From positions 4,588,001-4,652,000 of the forward strand of contig NZ_CP115669.1 of NCBI RefSeq assembly GCF_029203285.1: a stretch of 64,000 nucleotides of DNA. The letters are read 5' to 3'. The position numbers were made by a program, and so were the translations under genes. The stretch comes from Pseudomonas sp. PSE14 (GTDB taxonomy: Bacteria; Pseudomonadota; Gammaproteobacteria; Pseudomonadales; Pseudomonadaceae). Of the stretch, positions 51,448 to 60,964 are shown one piece after another (the stretch's first letter is position 1; each line of letters begins with the position of its first letter). The notes under the pieces were generated by a model, which was given only the letters and a program-made list of their open reading frames with translations, made no database searches and had not been told where the DNA came from.

Positions 51448-53493
51448 GTGAGCGCGAATCCCCTTCTGCAGAGCTACGACCTGCCGCCCTTCTCGTCCAT
51501 CCGTCCGGAGCACGTGAAGCCGGCCATCGAGCAGATCCTCGCCGACAACCGCGCGGCCATCGCGCGCATTCTCGCCGAGCAGAACGGCACCCCGACCTGG
51601 GCCGGCCTGGTGCTGGCCATGGACGAACTGCATGACCGCCTGGGCAAGGCCTGGAGCCCGGTCAGCCACCTCAACGCGGTGTGCAACAGTGCCGAACTGC
51701 GCGAGGCCTACGAAGGCTGCCTGCCGCTGCTGTCCGCCTACTGGACCGAGCTGGGCCAGAACCGCGAGCTGTTCAAGGCCTACGAGGCGCTGGCCGCCGG
51801 CGCCGAGTCCAAGGACTTCGACGTCGCCCAGAAGACCATCCTCGAACACGCCCTGCGCGACTTCCGCCTGTCGGGTATCGACCTGCCGGCCGACCAGCAG
51901 CAGCGCTACGCCGAAATCCAGACGCGCCTGTCCGAGTTGGGCAGCCGCTTCTCCAACCAGCTGCTGGATGCCACCCAGGCCTGGACCAAGCACATCACCG
52001 ACGAAGCGGCCCTCGCCGGCCTGACCGACTCGGCCAAGGCGCAGATGCAGGCCGCCGCCCAGGCCAAGGAGCTGGACGGCTGGCTGATCAGCCTGGAGTT
52101 CCCCAGCTACTTTGCGGTGATGACCTATGCCGAAGACCGCGCCCTGCGTGAAGAGGTCTACGCCGCCTACTGCACCCGTGCCTCCGATCAGGGCCCGAAT
52201 GCCGGGCAGAACGACAACGGCCCGGTGATGCAGGAAATCCTCGACCTGCGCCAGGAGCTGTCGCGCCTGCTGGGCTTTGCGAACTTCGCCGAGCTGTCCC
52301 TGGCCACCAAGATGGCCGAGACGCCCGAGCAGGTCCTGCACTTCCTCCGCGACCTGGCCGTGCGCAGCAAGCCCTTTGCCGCCCAGGATCTTGCGCAGCT
52401 CAAGGCCTACGCCGCCGAACAGGGCTGCCCGAACCTGCAAAGCTGGGACGCCAGCTACTTCGGCGAGAAACTGCGTGAAGCGCGCTACAGCGTGTCCCAG
52501 GAAGCCCTGCGCGCCTACTTCCCGATCGACAAGGTGCTCTCCGGCCTGTTCGCCATCGTGCAGAAGCTCTATGGCATCCAGATCCGCGAGCTGAACGACT
52601 TCGAGCGCTGGCACCCGGACGTGCGCCTGTTCGAGATCGAGGAAAACGGCCAGCACGTCGGCCGCTTCTACTTCGACCTCTACGCCCGCGCCAACAAGCG
52701 TGGCGGCGCCTGGATGGACGGCGCCCGCGACCGTCGCCGCACCGCCGGCGGCGAGCTGCAATCGCCGGTGGCCTACCTGGTGTGCAACTTCACCCCGGCG
52801 GTGAATGGCAAGCCGGCGCTGCTGACCCACGATGAAGTCACCACCCTGTTCCACGAGTTCGGCCACGGCCTGCACCACCTGCTGACCCGCGTTGAACACG
52901 CCGGTGCCTCGGGCATCAACGGCGTGGCCTGGGACGCGGTGGAGCTGCCGAGCCAGTTCATGGAGAACTGGTGCTGGGAGCCCGAGGGCTTGGCGCTGAT
53001 CTCCGGCCACTATGAGACTGGTGCCGCGCTGCCCCAGGACCTGCTGGAGAAGATGCTGGCCGCGAAGAACTTCCAGTCCGGCCTGATGATGGTCCGCCAG
53101 CTGGAGTTCTCCCTGTTCGACTTCGAACTGCACGCCACCCACGGCGACGGCCGCAGCGTGCTCGACGTGCTGGAAACCGTGCGCAACGAAGTCGCGGTGA
53201 TGCGCCCGCCGGCCTACAACCGCTTCGCCAACAGCTTCGCGCACATCTTCGCCGGCGGTTACGCGGCTGGTTACTACAGCTACAAGTGGGCCGAAGTACT
53301 GTCCGCCGACGCCTTCTCCCGCTTCGAGGAAGAAGGCGTGCTCAACCCGGCGACCGGCGCGGCGTTCCGCGACGCGATCCTGGCCAAGGGTGGCTCCCAG
53401 GAGCCGATGGAGCTGTTCGTCGCCTTCCGTGGCCGCGAGCCGTCCATCGACGCCCTGCTGCGCCACTCCGGCCTTTCCGAGGAGGCTGCGTGA
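51448..53493 (+). CDS. prlC: Oligopeptidase A (M3 zinc metallopeptidase)
   Basis: PrlC degrades oligopeptides, including cleaved signal peptides, in the cytosol. The 681-residue protein has the zinc site His469-Glu470-x-x-His473 (FHEFGHGLHHLL) and the second-shell glutamate in GVAWDAVELPSQF. The GTG at 51448 gives MSANPLLQSYDLPPF behind an AAGGTG site and matches homologues. An ATG 33 bases upstream is a longer alternative. It overlaps the zinc-ribbon gene by one base. Confidence 0.95.
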   Translation: MSANPLLQSYDLPPFSSIRPEHVKPAIEQILADNRAAIARILAEQNGTPTWAGLVLAMDELHDRLGKAWSPVSHLNAVCNSAELREAYEGCLPLLSAYWTELGQNRELFKAYEALAAGAESKDFDVAQKTILEHALRDFRLSGIDLPADQQQRYAEIQTRLSELGSRFSNQLLDATQAWTKHITDEAALAGLTDSAKAQMQAAAQAKELDGWLISLEFPSYFAVMTYAEDRALREEVYAAYCTRASDQGPNAGQNDNGPVMQEILDLRQELSRLLGFANFAELSLATKMAETPEQVLHFLRDLAVRSKPFAAQDLAQLKAYAAEQGCPNLQSWDASYFGEKLREARYSVSQEALRAYFPIDKVLSGLFAIVQKLYGIQIRELNDFERWHPDVRLFEIEENGQHVGRFYFDLYARANKRGGAWMDGARDRRRTAGGELQSPVAYLVCNFTPAVNGKPALLTHDEVTTLFHEFGHGLHHLLTRVEHAGASGINGVAWDAVELPSQFMENWCWEPEGLALISGHYETGAALPQDLLEKMLAAKNFQSGLMMVRQLEFSLFDFELHATHGDGRSVLDVLETVRNEVAVMRPPAYNRFANSFAHIFAGGYAAGYYSYKWAEVLSADAFSRFEEEGVLNPATGAAFRDAILAKGGSQEPMELFVAFRGREPSIDALLRHSGLSEEAA

Positions 53494-53762
53494 TGGCCGA
53501 AGTGAAGAAGCGCTTCATCGCCGGGGCGGTCTGCCCGGCGTGCAGCGAGCAGGACAAGATCGTCATGTGGGACGAAGACGGCGTGCCGCACCGCGAATGC
53601 GTGGCCTGCGGCTATGCCGACACCCTCAACGCCCAGGGCCAGTCGGTGCCGAAGGAGCTGACCACGCGGGTCAACGTCAGCGGCCTGAAGAAGCCCGCCG
53701 ACCCGAAGGTGCAGAGCGTGCAGTTCTTCCCCAACCCGAAGCTGAAGAAGCCGGGCGAGTAA
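53493..53762 (+). CDS. YheV-type zinc-ribbon protein
   Basis: The 89-residue protein has two CxxC pairs, Cys14-Cys17 and Cys36-Cys39, that would bind one zinc ion. Its ATG overlaps the prlC stop (TGATG) behind GAGGAGG, so the two are translationally coupled. The same pairing is seen in other gammaproteobacteria. The function is unknown, but the coupling suggests that it works with PrlC or helps its metal loading (inference). Confidence 0.9.
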   Translation: MAEVKKRFIAGAVCPACSEQDKIVMWDEDGVPHRECVACGYADTLNAQGQSVPKELTTRVNVSGLKKPADPKVQSVQFFPNPKLKKPGE

Positions 53763-53778
53763 GCTCACGCCGCCAATA

Positions 53779-53816
53779 AAAAAGCCGTTTCTCCCTCGGG
53801 AGAAACGGCTTTTTTC
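53779..53816. terminator. Bidirectional terminator between the zinc-ribbon gene and dps
   Basis: AAAAAAGCCGTTTCTCCC and GGGAGAAACGGCTTTTTT form an 18-bp perfect stem with a two-base loop. It lies between two convergent genes and serves both. Confidence 0.92.
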
Positions 53817-53829
53817 ATGCGCCGGAGAA

Positions 53830-54510
53830 TCAGTGGCCGGTGCCATCACCGCGGCGGCTGGTCTCGAAGAGGAACCAGGTGCGCTGCTCGGTTTCGTCGA
53901 TCCAGTTCTCGATCAGGCTGGCCGTGGCGATGTCATGGTACTCGTCGCACAGGTCATGCACTTCACGCATGTAGGAGGTCAGCGCCTTGTTGTCCCCCTG
54001 CAGCTCGGCCAGCATGTCCAGCGGCTGCACGAACTCCGCATCGTTGTCGAGAATGCGCTTGTCGCGGGCGATGTGGCCGATGGAGCGGATGGTGTTGCCA
54101 CCGATCTTGCGGGTGCGCTCGGCGATGGCGTCGGTCATCGCGAAGATCTCGGTGGCATGGTCGTCCAGCAGCAGGTGGTAGTCGCGGAAGTGCGGACCGC
54201 TGACGTGCCAGTGGAAGTTCTTGGTCTTCAGATAGAGGGCGAAGACGTCGGCGAGCAGACGGTTGAGCGCGGCGGAAAGATCGCGGGTGGCGTTCTTGCT
54301 CAGGTCCGAAGGCGTGGCCAGGGCCGGTGCGCGGCGCACCGCGGGCTTGGCGGCGGCCGGCTTGGCGGCGGGTTTGCTGGCAGCAGGCTTGCTGGCGGCG
54401 GCCTTGGTGGCCGGCTTGGCTGCAGGTTTGGCGGCCGCTTTCGCTGCCGGCTTCGTAGCGGCGGGTTTTGCCGCCGCAGGTTTCTTCGGAGCCGATGCGG
54501 ATTTCTTCAT
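53830..54510 (-). CDS. Dps-family ferritin with a Lys/Ala/Pro-rich histone-like N-terminal tail
   Basis: The 226-residue protein has a C-terminal Dps/bacterioferritin-like domain (about residues 68-220). Ferroxidase ligands are visible in KNFHWHVSGPHFRDYHLLLD and HATEIF. Before it lies a tail of about 65 residues made of KPAA, KPAT and SKPA repeats, resembling histone H1 or AlgP-type tails. Dps proteins oxidise iron with peroxide and pack DNA; the tail should increase DNA binding. The ATG at 54510 follows AGGTGA, and a GTG immediately upstream is possible. It shares a terminator with the zinc-ribbon gene. Confidence 0.9.
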   Translation of the reverse strand: MKKSASAPKKPAAAKPAATKPAAKAAAKPAAKPATKAAASKPAASKPAAKPAAAKPAVRRAPALATPSDLSKNATRDLSAALNRLLADVFALYLKTKNFHWHVSGPHFRDYHLLLDDHATEIFAMTDAIAERTRKIGGNTIRSIGHIARDKRILDNDAEFVQPLDMLAELQGDNKALTSYMREVHDLCDEYHDIATASLIENWIDETEQRTWFLFETSRRGDGTGH

Positions 54511-54678
54511 CACAAATCACCTCTACGAAAGATCACGATACCTGTGGATGCCTTCCCATTCGGGGCGTGGCTGACTTACGCGGTTTTGAGCCTATCTCGC
54601 TCAGCGTTGTTTGCAAGTCGACAGCCGCCGGCAGCGATGCGTTCCCCATGAATGCAGATCAATCGTGCAACCACCTCC

Positions 54679-57600
54679 TCAACCTTTCTCCGGCGTGAAG
54701 CGGAAACACGCGTCGAGCTGGCTGTAGCCCATGCCGACGCCCTTGTGCACCTTGAGCTGCACCGGGATGCGTTCCTTGAGCGCTTCGACGTGGCTGATCA
54801 CGCCAATGGTCTTGCCCGTTGCGTTGAGGCTGTCGAGGGCATCCAGCGCCACTTCCAGCGTCTCGCCGTCGAGGGTGCCGAAGCCTTCGTCGAGGAACAG
54901 CGAGTCGATGCTGGTCTTGTGGCTGACCAGGTCGGACAGGGCCAACGCCAGCGCCAGGCTGACCAGGAAGCTCTCGCCGCCGGACAGCGTCTTGCAGTCG
55001 CGCGCGGTGTCGCCCTGCCAGGTGTCGATCACCTCCAGCTCCAGCTCGCCGTCACTACGCCGCGCCAACTGATAGCGGCCGTGCAGACGTTGCAGCTGGC
55101 GGTTGGCGAGGTGCACCAGGTGGTCGAGGGTCAGGCCCTGGGCGAAGCGCCGGTAACGCGCACCGTCGGCCGAACCGATCAGGCTGTTCAGACGCTGCCA
55201 GAGATCGTGCTCTTCCTCCTGCCGGCGAATCTCCTCGAACAGGCTTTGCTGGCTGGCGCGTCGCGCATCGTCGCCCTGCAACTGTGCGCGGATTTCGCCC
55301 TGGCGCTGACCCAGTTCGCGCAGCTCGGCGTTGAGGGTGAGCAGTTGCTGGTTCAGCTCGTCCAGCGACAGATCGCCATGCGGCTCGGCCTTCAGGCGCT
55401 CGACGTCCCGCAACGCCGCCGCGCGCAAGGCAACGGCCTCGGTAATGGCCATTTCCAGTTTCTGCTTGAGGGCGCTGAGCTCGGCGCGCTGGACATCGTC
55501 CAGCAGCGCCGCGAGATACGCGGACTCGTCGGCGAACGGACTCTGCTCCAGGGCGTGCAGCCAAGCCGCCTGGCTCTGGGTCAGACGAACCTGATCCTGC
55601 TCCAGGCGCTCCAGCAGCGTCTGTTCGCGACCTTGCAGCGCATCGGCCTGGCGCTGGCTGGCACTCAGGAGGGCTTCGGATTCGGCCAGTGCCTGCTGCG
55701 GATCATCCACCTTCGGCAATTCTGGCCGTGATTCGAACGCCGAATCCTGCCAGCGCTGCTGCCACTGCTGCGAGACCTGCCGCGCCGAGGTAGCGGCCTG
55801 CGCCACATCACGCTCGGCGGCGGCCAGTTGCTGAGCCAACTGCTGGTCCCGTTGCCAGTCTTGCCATTCCTCGCTTCGTTCGACTAGCCACTGCTCGCCG
55901 TCGTCCGGCAGACCGTAACCCAGCTCCGCCAGCGCGACAGCCAAGGCGTCTTCCTGCTGTTGCAACTCGGCACGCAGGCCGGCGATCTGTTGCGTGCGCT
56001 CCTCCTGGCGCTGCCGGGCGAACTGCTGCTCGCCCTCGAAGAGCGCCAGCTGCTGCGCCGCCTCGCTGTGCGCCCGCTCGGCATCGACGCGCGCCTGTAC
56101 GCTCTCCTGCAGGCGAGCCTTGTGCTCTTCCAGCGCCGTCAACTGCTGTTGCAGATCAGCCAGCGCCGTTTCGTGACGCTGGCGCTCGCTCGCCAGCGCC
56201 TGCTCATCCTCCAGCTGCAATCCCTGGGTAGCGCACTGCTGTTGCCAGGCTTCGTGCTGTTGCCGGAGCGCCGCGTCGGCTTCGTCGAGCTGACGTTGCC
56301 CTTGCTGTATCTGCGCCTCCAGCTCGGCCAGCTCGCCACGCAGGGCAATGCCCTGGCTCTCCAGTTCAGCCAGCGCCCGCTTGCTCTCTTCCAGCGCGGT
56401 CTGGGTCGCCGACACATCCAGTGCCTGGTAGGCGTCCACCGCCGGGTGCTGCTGGGAGCCGCAGAGCGGGCAGGCTTCGCCCGGCTGCAATTGCGCGCGC
56501 CAGTGTTCGAGCTGGTGGATGCGCTGCTCCTGCTGCAGGAGCTTTTCCCGGTCGGCAACCTGCTGCTGCATCGCCTTGTAGCGCTCGCGCAGGGTAACGA
56601 TGGCGCCGTCGCGCTCGCCCTTGCGTTGGCGCAGCGCGAGCAGTTCCGGTTGCCAGCGGGCGAGCTGCGCGGCGGCCTGGGCCCGTGCCTGGGCGATCTG
56701 CTCCAGGCGGTCGAATCCACGGCCAAGCGCCTGCGACTGCTGCGCACGTTCGCGCAGTTGCGCCTCGGTCGCACCGGCCAGCAACGCATCCAGTTGCTGC
56801 CGGGCGGTGGACTCGTTCTGGCGAGCCTCGCCCAGCTTCTGCTCGGCATGACTGACGGCGCCTTGCAGCACCTCTCGACGGGTGCCGGCGTCGCGGAACG
56901 CCTGCTCCGCGAGATCGAACTGACGCTGGCTATCGGCACAGGCCGACACCAGACGAGCACGTTGGGCGAACTGCGCGCGCCAGCCCCCGAGCAATTCTCC
57001 CAGCCGGGCCCGTTGCGGTTGCTGGGCAAGACGAGCTTCCAGCGCCGTACGCTGCTCAGCCACAGCGTTCAGTTCCGCGCCACGAGCATCGCTGACCTGT
57101 CGGGCGAACTGGCTGGCGCTCCACAGTGCCTCGGCGATCCGCTCGCGGCCGGCAGCCTGTTCGGCGCGATTGTCCTCCAGCGCGGCGCGGTCCTGCGCCA
57201 GACTGTCATGATTGGCGCGCCAGGCCTGGTGCAGCGGCTGCAAACGCGCGGCGGGCTCGCTGGCGGCCAGGCGTTGCAGGTCCGGCTGCGCCGCGTCGAG
57301 CGACTGGCGGGCGCCGGCCTCCTTCTCGCTGGCCTGCTGCATCTGCTGCTCGGCGCGGCCGAGGTCCTCGCGCCAGCGATGCTGCGCCTGCAACGCCACC
57401 TGGCGGCCCTGCAGCGAGGCTTCCTTCAGCAGCGCCTGGTGGTTCTGTTGTTCGAGGGCTTCCCGCTGCTCGCTGCTGAGCAACTCGACGCCCTCGGCGC
57501 GGGCGCGCAGCTGGTCGAGCGCGCCACGCACGTCGCGGGTCCGTTCGAAGACGCGCTGCGAGATCAGCCCGTAGATTTCCGTGCCGGTCAGTTCCTCCAG

Positions 57601-58128
57601 CAACTCGGCGCGCTGGTTGGCGTTGGCTTCGAGGAAGGCGGCGAAACCGCCCTGAGCCAGCAGCATGGACTTGGTGAAGCGCTCGAAGTCGAGGCCGGTG
57701 AGGATTTCGGTCTGCTTGAGCTTGTCGTTGATCTTGTCGGTGAGGATTTCCCCTTCGCCGCTGGCGCGGTCGATGCGCACCAGCTCCACCTTCGGGGCCT
57801 GCAGCGCGCCCTCGGCCTTGTCGCGGGCGCGGCGCTGGCTCCAGAAGGCGCGGTAGGGCTGTCCTTTCACCTCGAACTCCACTTCCGCGAGGCAATCGGC
57901 GGTGTGCCGGGTCATCAGCTCGTTGCCGCTCTGCGACAGCACGCTCATGCGCGGCGTACGGTGATAGAGCGCAAGACAGATGGCATCGAGCAGCGTGGTC
58001 TTGCCGGCGCCGGTGGGGCCGGTGATGGCGAACAGGCCGTTGCCGGCGAAGGGCTCGGCGGTGAAATCGATCTTCCACTCGCCCTTGAGCGAGTTGAGGT
58101 TCTTCAGGCGCAGGCTGAGGATTCTCAT
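54679..58128 (-). CDS. sbcC: DNA repair exonuclease subunit SbcC
   Basis: SbcC is the SMC-like ATPase of the SbcCD nuclease that cleaves hairpins and blocked DNA ends. The 1149-residue protein has the Walker A GPTGAGKT at residues 37-44 and very long coiled coils. A zinc hook CPLC lies at about residues 553-556. The ABC signature LSGGESFLVSLALA and Walker B LFLDEGFGTLD are near the C-terminus. It overlaps the sbcD stop by four bases (ATGA). Codons for Gln are abundant in the coiled coils. Confidence 0.96.
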   Translation of the reverse strand: MRILSLRLKNLNSLKGEWKIDFTAEPFAGNGLFAITGPTGAGKTTLLDAICLALYHRTPRMSVLSQSGNELMTRHTADCLAEVEFEVKGQPYRAFWSQRRARDKAEGALQAPKVELVRIDRASGEGEILTDKINDKLKQTEILTGLDFERFTKSMLLAQGGFAAFLEANANQRAELLEELTGTEIYGLISQRVFERTRDVRGALDQLRARAEGVELLSSEQREALEQQNHQALLKEASLQGRQVALQAQHRWREDLGRAEQQMQQASEKEAGARQSLDAAQPDLQRLAASEPAARLQPLHQAWRANHDSLAQDRAALEDNRAEQAAGRERIAEALWSASQFARQVSDARGAELNAVAEQRTALEARLAQQPQRARLGELLGGWRAQFAQRARLVSACADSQRQFDLAEQAFRDAGTRREVLQGAVSHAEQKLGEARQNESTARQQLDALLAGATEAQLRERAQQSQALGRGFDRLEQIAQARAQAAAQLARWQPELLALRQRKGERDGAIVTLRERYKAMQQQVADREKLLQQEQRIHQLEHWRAQLQPGEACPLCGSQQHPAVDAYQALDVSATQTALEESKRALAELESQGIALRGELAELEAQIQQGQRQLDEADAALRQQHEAWQQQCATQGLQLEDEQALASERQRHETALADLQQQLTALEEHKARLQESVQARVDAERAHSEAAQQLALFEGEQQFARQRQEERTQQIAGLRAELQQQEDALAVALAELGYGLPDDGEQWLVERSEEWQDWQRDQQLAQQLAAAERDVAQAATSARQVSQQWQQRWQDSAFESRPELPKVDDPQQALAESEALLSASQRQADALQGREQTLLERLEQDQVRLTQSQAAWLHALEQSPFADESAYLAALLDDVQRAELSALKQKLEMAITEAVALRAAALRDVERLKAEPHGDLSLDELNQQLLTLNAELRELGQRQGEIRAQLQGDDARRASQQSLFEEIRRQEEEHDLWQRLNSLIGSADGARYRRFAQGLTLDHLVHLANRQLQRLHGRYQLARRSDGELELEVIDTWQGDTARDCKTLSGGESFLVSLALALALSDLVSHKTSIDSLFLDEGFGTLDGETLEVALDALDSLNATGKTIGVISHVEALKERIPVQLKVHKGVGMGYSQLDACFRFTPEKG

Positions 58129-59351
58129 GGCTGCTGCTCCTGATCTTGCAACTCGCTGACCACCTGCCGGTACAACCCGCTCAGGCGATCGCGCAACGGC
58201 GCGTCCAGCTCCTCGCTGTCCAGGCGCTGGCGGAACACATCCTCGGGGCTTAACTCATCGAGGGTTTCCTTCGCCTCGCTGAACAGGGTTGCCTGCGCAT
58301 TACCGCGCTCGCGGCGGGTCCGCAGGACGACCACCGGCAGGTCTTCGCACAGCTTCTCGACTCGCACCTGGATATCGGTGAGGTAGTCGTCGGTGTGCAC
58401 CAGTACCTCCAGCCATACCGGCTGTTCCACGCTGCCCTCCCGAGCCACGCGGGCCAGTTCGGCGGGCAGGCTGGCAAGGCTGCCGGATACCGACTTCAAC
58501 GGCTGGAAGCAGGGCACCGGCAAGGCACTGACGCTGCGCAGGCCGCTGTCGTCCAGGTCCACCAGCAGCACCTCCTTGCCCTGGGTGGCCTCGTCGAAAC
58601 TCAGCGCGATAGGCGATCCGCAATAGCGGATGTGTTCCAGCCCACCGACCTTCTGTGGCCGATGGATGTGCCCCAGGGCGATGTAGTCCGCCGGCGGAAA
58701 GGCACTGGTGGGGAAGGCTTCCAGCGTGCCGACGTAGATCTCCCGCACCGACTCGCTGGCGCTGGCGCCCACCGTGGTGAGGTGGCCGGTGGCGAGTATC
58801 GGCAAGTGGCGGCCGAGGGCTTCGCGCTGCGCCTGGGCGCGTTCGAACAGCTGCCGGTAGTGCGACTGGATCGCCTGTTGCAGCGCCAGCTGTTTGTCCT
58901 GCGCACTCTGCCCAGCCTGGCTGGTGAGCACGTCGCGGGGGCGGATGAAGGGGATCGCGCAGAGGATCGCGCCGGGTTCGCCGTCACGCTGCGGCAGCAC
59001 CAGCACCTGCGACTCGAGGTCGGTGCCGACCGCAGCGATCACCTGGGTATCCAGGCGCGCCAGCAACTCGCGGGACTCCTCCAGCATCGCCACCGAATCA
59101 TGGTTGCCGCCCAGCACCACCAGGCGTGCGCCGGTATCGCGCAGCTCGACGATGAAGCGGTTGTACTGCTCGCGGGCATAACTGGGCGGCGCGCCGGTAT
59201 CGAACACGTCGCCGGCGATGATCACCGCATCCACGCCCTGCTCGCGCACCTGCCCGACCAGCCAGGCGCAGAACGCCTGGTGCTCGGCCTCGCGGCTCTT
59301 GCCCATGAAGTGCTGGCCCAGGTGCCAGTCGGAGGTGTGGAGAATGCGCAT
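58125..59351 (-). CDS. sbcD: DNA repair exonuclease subunit SbcD
   Basis: SbcD is the Mn-dependent nuclease subunit of SbcCD. The 408-residue protein has the calcineurin-like phosphoesterase motifs: Asp8 and His10 (TSDWHLGQH), AGDVFD, GGNHDS, ATGHLT and LGHIHRP. The ATG at 59351 gives MRILHTSDWH, the family start. It is the first gene of the sbcD-sbcC pair and is divergent from the TAXI-type gene. Confidence 0.96.
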   Translation of the reverse strand: MRILHTSDWHLGQHFMGKSREAEHQAFCAWLVGQVREQGVDAVIIAGDVFDTGAPPSYAREQYNRFIVELRDTGARLVVLGGNHDSVAMLEESRELLARLDTQVIAAVGTDLESQVLVLPQRDGEPGAILCAIPFIRPRDVLTSQAGQSAQDKQLALQQAIQSHYRQLFERAQAQREALGRHLPILATGHLTTVGASASESVREIYVGTLEAFPTSAFPPADYIALGHIHRPQKVGGLEHIRYCGSPIALSFDEATQGKEVLLVDLDDSGLRSVSALPVPCFQPLKSVSGSLASLPAELARVAREGSVEQPVWLEVLVHTDDYLTDIQVRVEKLCEDLPVVVLRTRRERGNAQATLFSEAKETLDELSPEDVFRQRLDSEELDAPLRDRLSGLYRQVVSELQDQEQQP

Positions 59352-59484
59352 ACCGTGACGTCCGCAGCCGTTATCCAAAGGCTGGGATGATAGCGGCTTC
59401 CACCGCCGTGATGGCGGATTCGCCGGCCACCGCCGCGCAGGCTGGCTATCTTTTCAGGACGGCTCGACGCGAAAAGGACTCTCC

Positions 59485-60849
59485 ATGCAACGCCTCGTCA
59501 ACATGCTCAAGGACCTCGCCATCCTCGTCCGCGCCAACCTCTGGCTGGTGCCGGTGCTGGCCGCGCTGGTGGCCGCGCTGTTCTACTTCGTCGCCCCGCC
59601 ACCACCCATGAGCGCGACCCTCGCCACCGGCGCGCCGGGCGGCGGCTATGCGATTTTCGGCGAACACCTGAAGGAGGAGCTGGCCAAGCAGGGCTTCGAG
59701 CTGAACCTGGTGAAAACCGCGGGCTCGCGACAGAACCTGGAGAAGCTGCTGGATGAAGGCAGCGGAGTGAACATCGGGCTGGTGCAGAGCGGCCAGGAGC
59801 AGCAACTGGAACCCGCCCAGCGCGGCGGCTTGCAGACGCTCGGGGCGATGTTCCAGGAGCCCCTGTGGCTGTTCCAGCGTCGCGACCTGAAGATCGACCG
59901 CATCGCCGACCTGCTGCCGCTGCGGCTGGCCATCGGCACGCCGGGCAGCGGCACCGAGGCGGTGACCGAGGCCATCCTCAAGGCCAATGACATCCCCAGC
60001 GACCCGCTGCCGGCGAACTGGCAGGCCCGAGGCGGCAACACGGTGGCCAGTGAGCTGCTGGCCGGCACCCTGGACGCGGCCTTCTTCGTCGGCCCGGCGG
60101 AAAACCCGCTGATCCAGCGCCTGGCGGCCAGCCCGGAGCTCAAGCTCGCCGGCTTCCGCCGTGCCCACGCCTACGAGGCGCGGATTCCGTTCCTCAAGCG
60201 GGTGGAGGTCAGCGAAGGCCTGCTGAACCTGGCGCAGAACGTTCCGGAACAGGACATGGCCACGCTGTCGCCGGTGGCGACCCTGGTGATCAACGATAAC
60301 TTCCACCCGGCGCTCACCCCGCTGATCCTGGAGGCCGCGCGCCGGGTGATGAGCAAAGGCACCCTGCTCGACCCGGCCGGCGCCTTCCCCAGCGCCGAGC
60401 CGCGCACCCTGGCCCTGCAGAGCGACGCCGAGCGCTACTACAAGAGCGGCCCGCCGCTGCTGCAGCGCTTCCTGCCGTTCCGCATCGCCTCGCTGGCGGA
60501 CCGCTACATCATTCTGCTGATCCCCTTCATCGCCATCCTGATCCCGCTGATGAAATCCATCGGCCCGCTGTACCGCTGGCGCATCCGCGCGCGCATCTAC
60601 CGCTGGTACCGCTACCTGCGCGAGATCGACCGGCGCCTGGACGAACGCGCCGGCAGCGCCGAACTGAGCACCGAGATCGAGCGCCTGGAGCAACTGGAAG
60701 CCGAGCTGGCCAAGGTCGAGGTGCCGTTGTCCTACTACAACGAGCTGTACGAGCTGCACCTGCACCTGAACTACGTGATCCGCCGCCTGCGACAGCTGCG
60801 CCGCAACCGCCGCGAGCGCGACGCGGGGACGGTGCCGGTGGCGGACTGA
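59485..60849 (+). CDS. Membrane-anchored TAXI-family (TRAP-type) solute-binding protein
   Basis: The 454-residue protein has an N-terminal membrane anchor (about residues 16-37), a periplasmic TAXI solute-binding domain (ATLATGAPGGGYAIFGEHL, IGTPGSGTEAVTEAILKAN) and a second membrane helix at about 337-357. A basic, helical cytoplasmic C-terminus follows. Free TAXI proteins normally have a cleaved signal and work with a DctM-type permease, but none is seen here. The layout, sensor domain outside and charged helices inside, would suit a receptor. Its ligand is unknown. Confidence 0.86.
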   Translation: MQRLVNMLKDLAILVRANLWLVPVLAALVAALFYFVAPPPPMSATLATGAPGGGYAIFGEHLKEELAKQGFELNLVKTAGSRQNLEKLLDEGSGVNIGLVQSGQEQQLEPAQRGGLQTLGAMFQEPLWLFQRRDLKIDRIADLLPLRLAIGTPGSGTEAVTEAILKANDIPSDPLPANWQARGGNTVASELLAGTLDAAFFVGPAENPLIQRLAASPELKLAGFRRAHAYEARIPFLKRVEVSEGLLNLAQNVPEQDMATLSPVATLVINDNFHPALTPLILEAARRVMSKGTLLDPAGAFPSAEPRTLALQSDAERYYKSGPPLLQRFLPFRIASLADRYIILLIPFIAILIPLMKSIGPLYRWRIRARIYRWYRYLREIDRRLDERAGSAELSTEIERLEQLEAELAKVEVPLSYYNELYELHLHLNYVIRRLRQLRRNRRERDAGTVPVAD

Positions 60850-60964
60850 TCGGCGTAGAGCACAGGTGCTCCGGGTCGGGTAAACTCTGGCGTTTTCCAA
60901 TCATCTGCCCGCCCCGCCGCTACCCCACATGCGGCGAGGCCGGCATTGAACATCCAGGTCCGCC

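Noticed and set aside
54310..54500. Dps tail region as a separate DNA repeat element
   Set aside because: The repetition follows the KPAA codon pattern in frame with the Dps domain, so it is coding repeat rather than a mobile or structural DNA repeat.
55960..58143. 727-residue plus-strand frame inside sbcC
   Set aside because: It is antisense to the coiled-coil coding sequence; Leu/Gln/Ala richness comes from the reverse of Gln and Ala codons.
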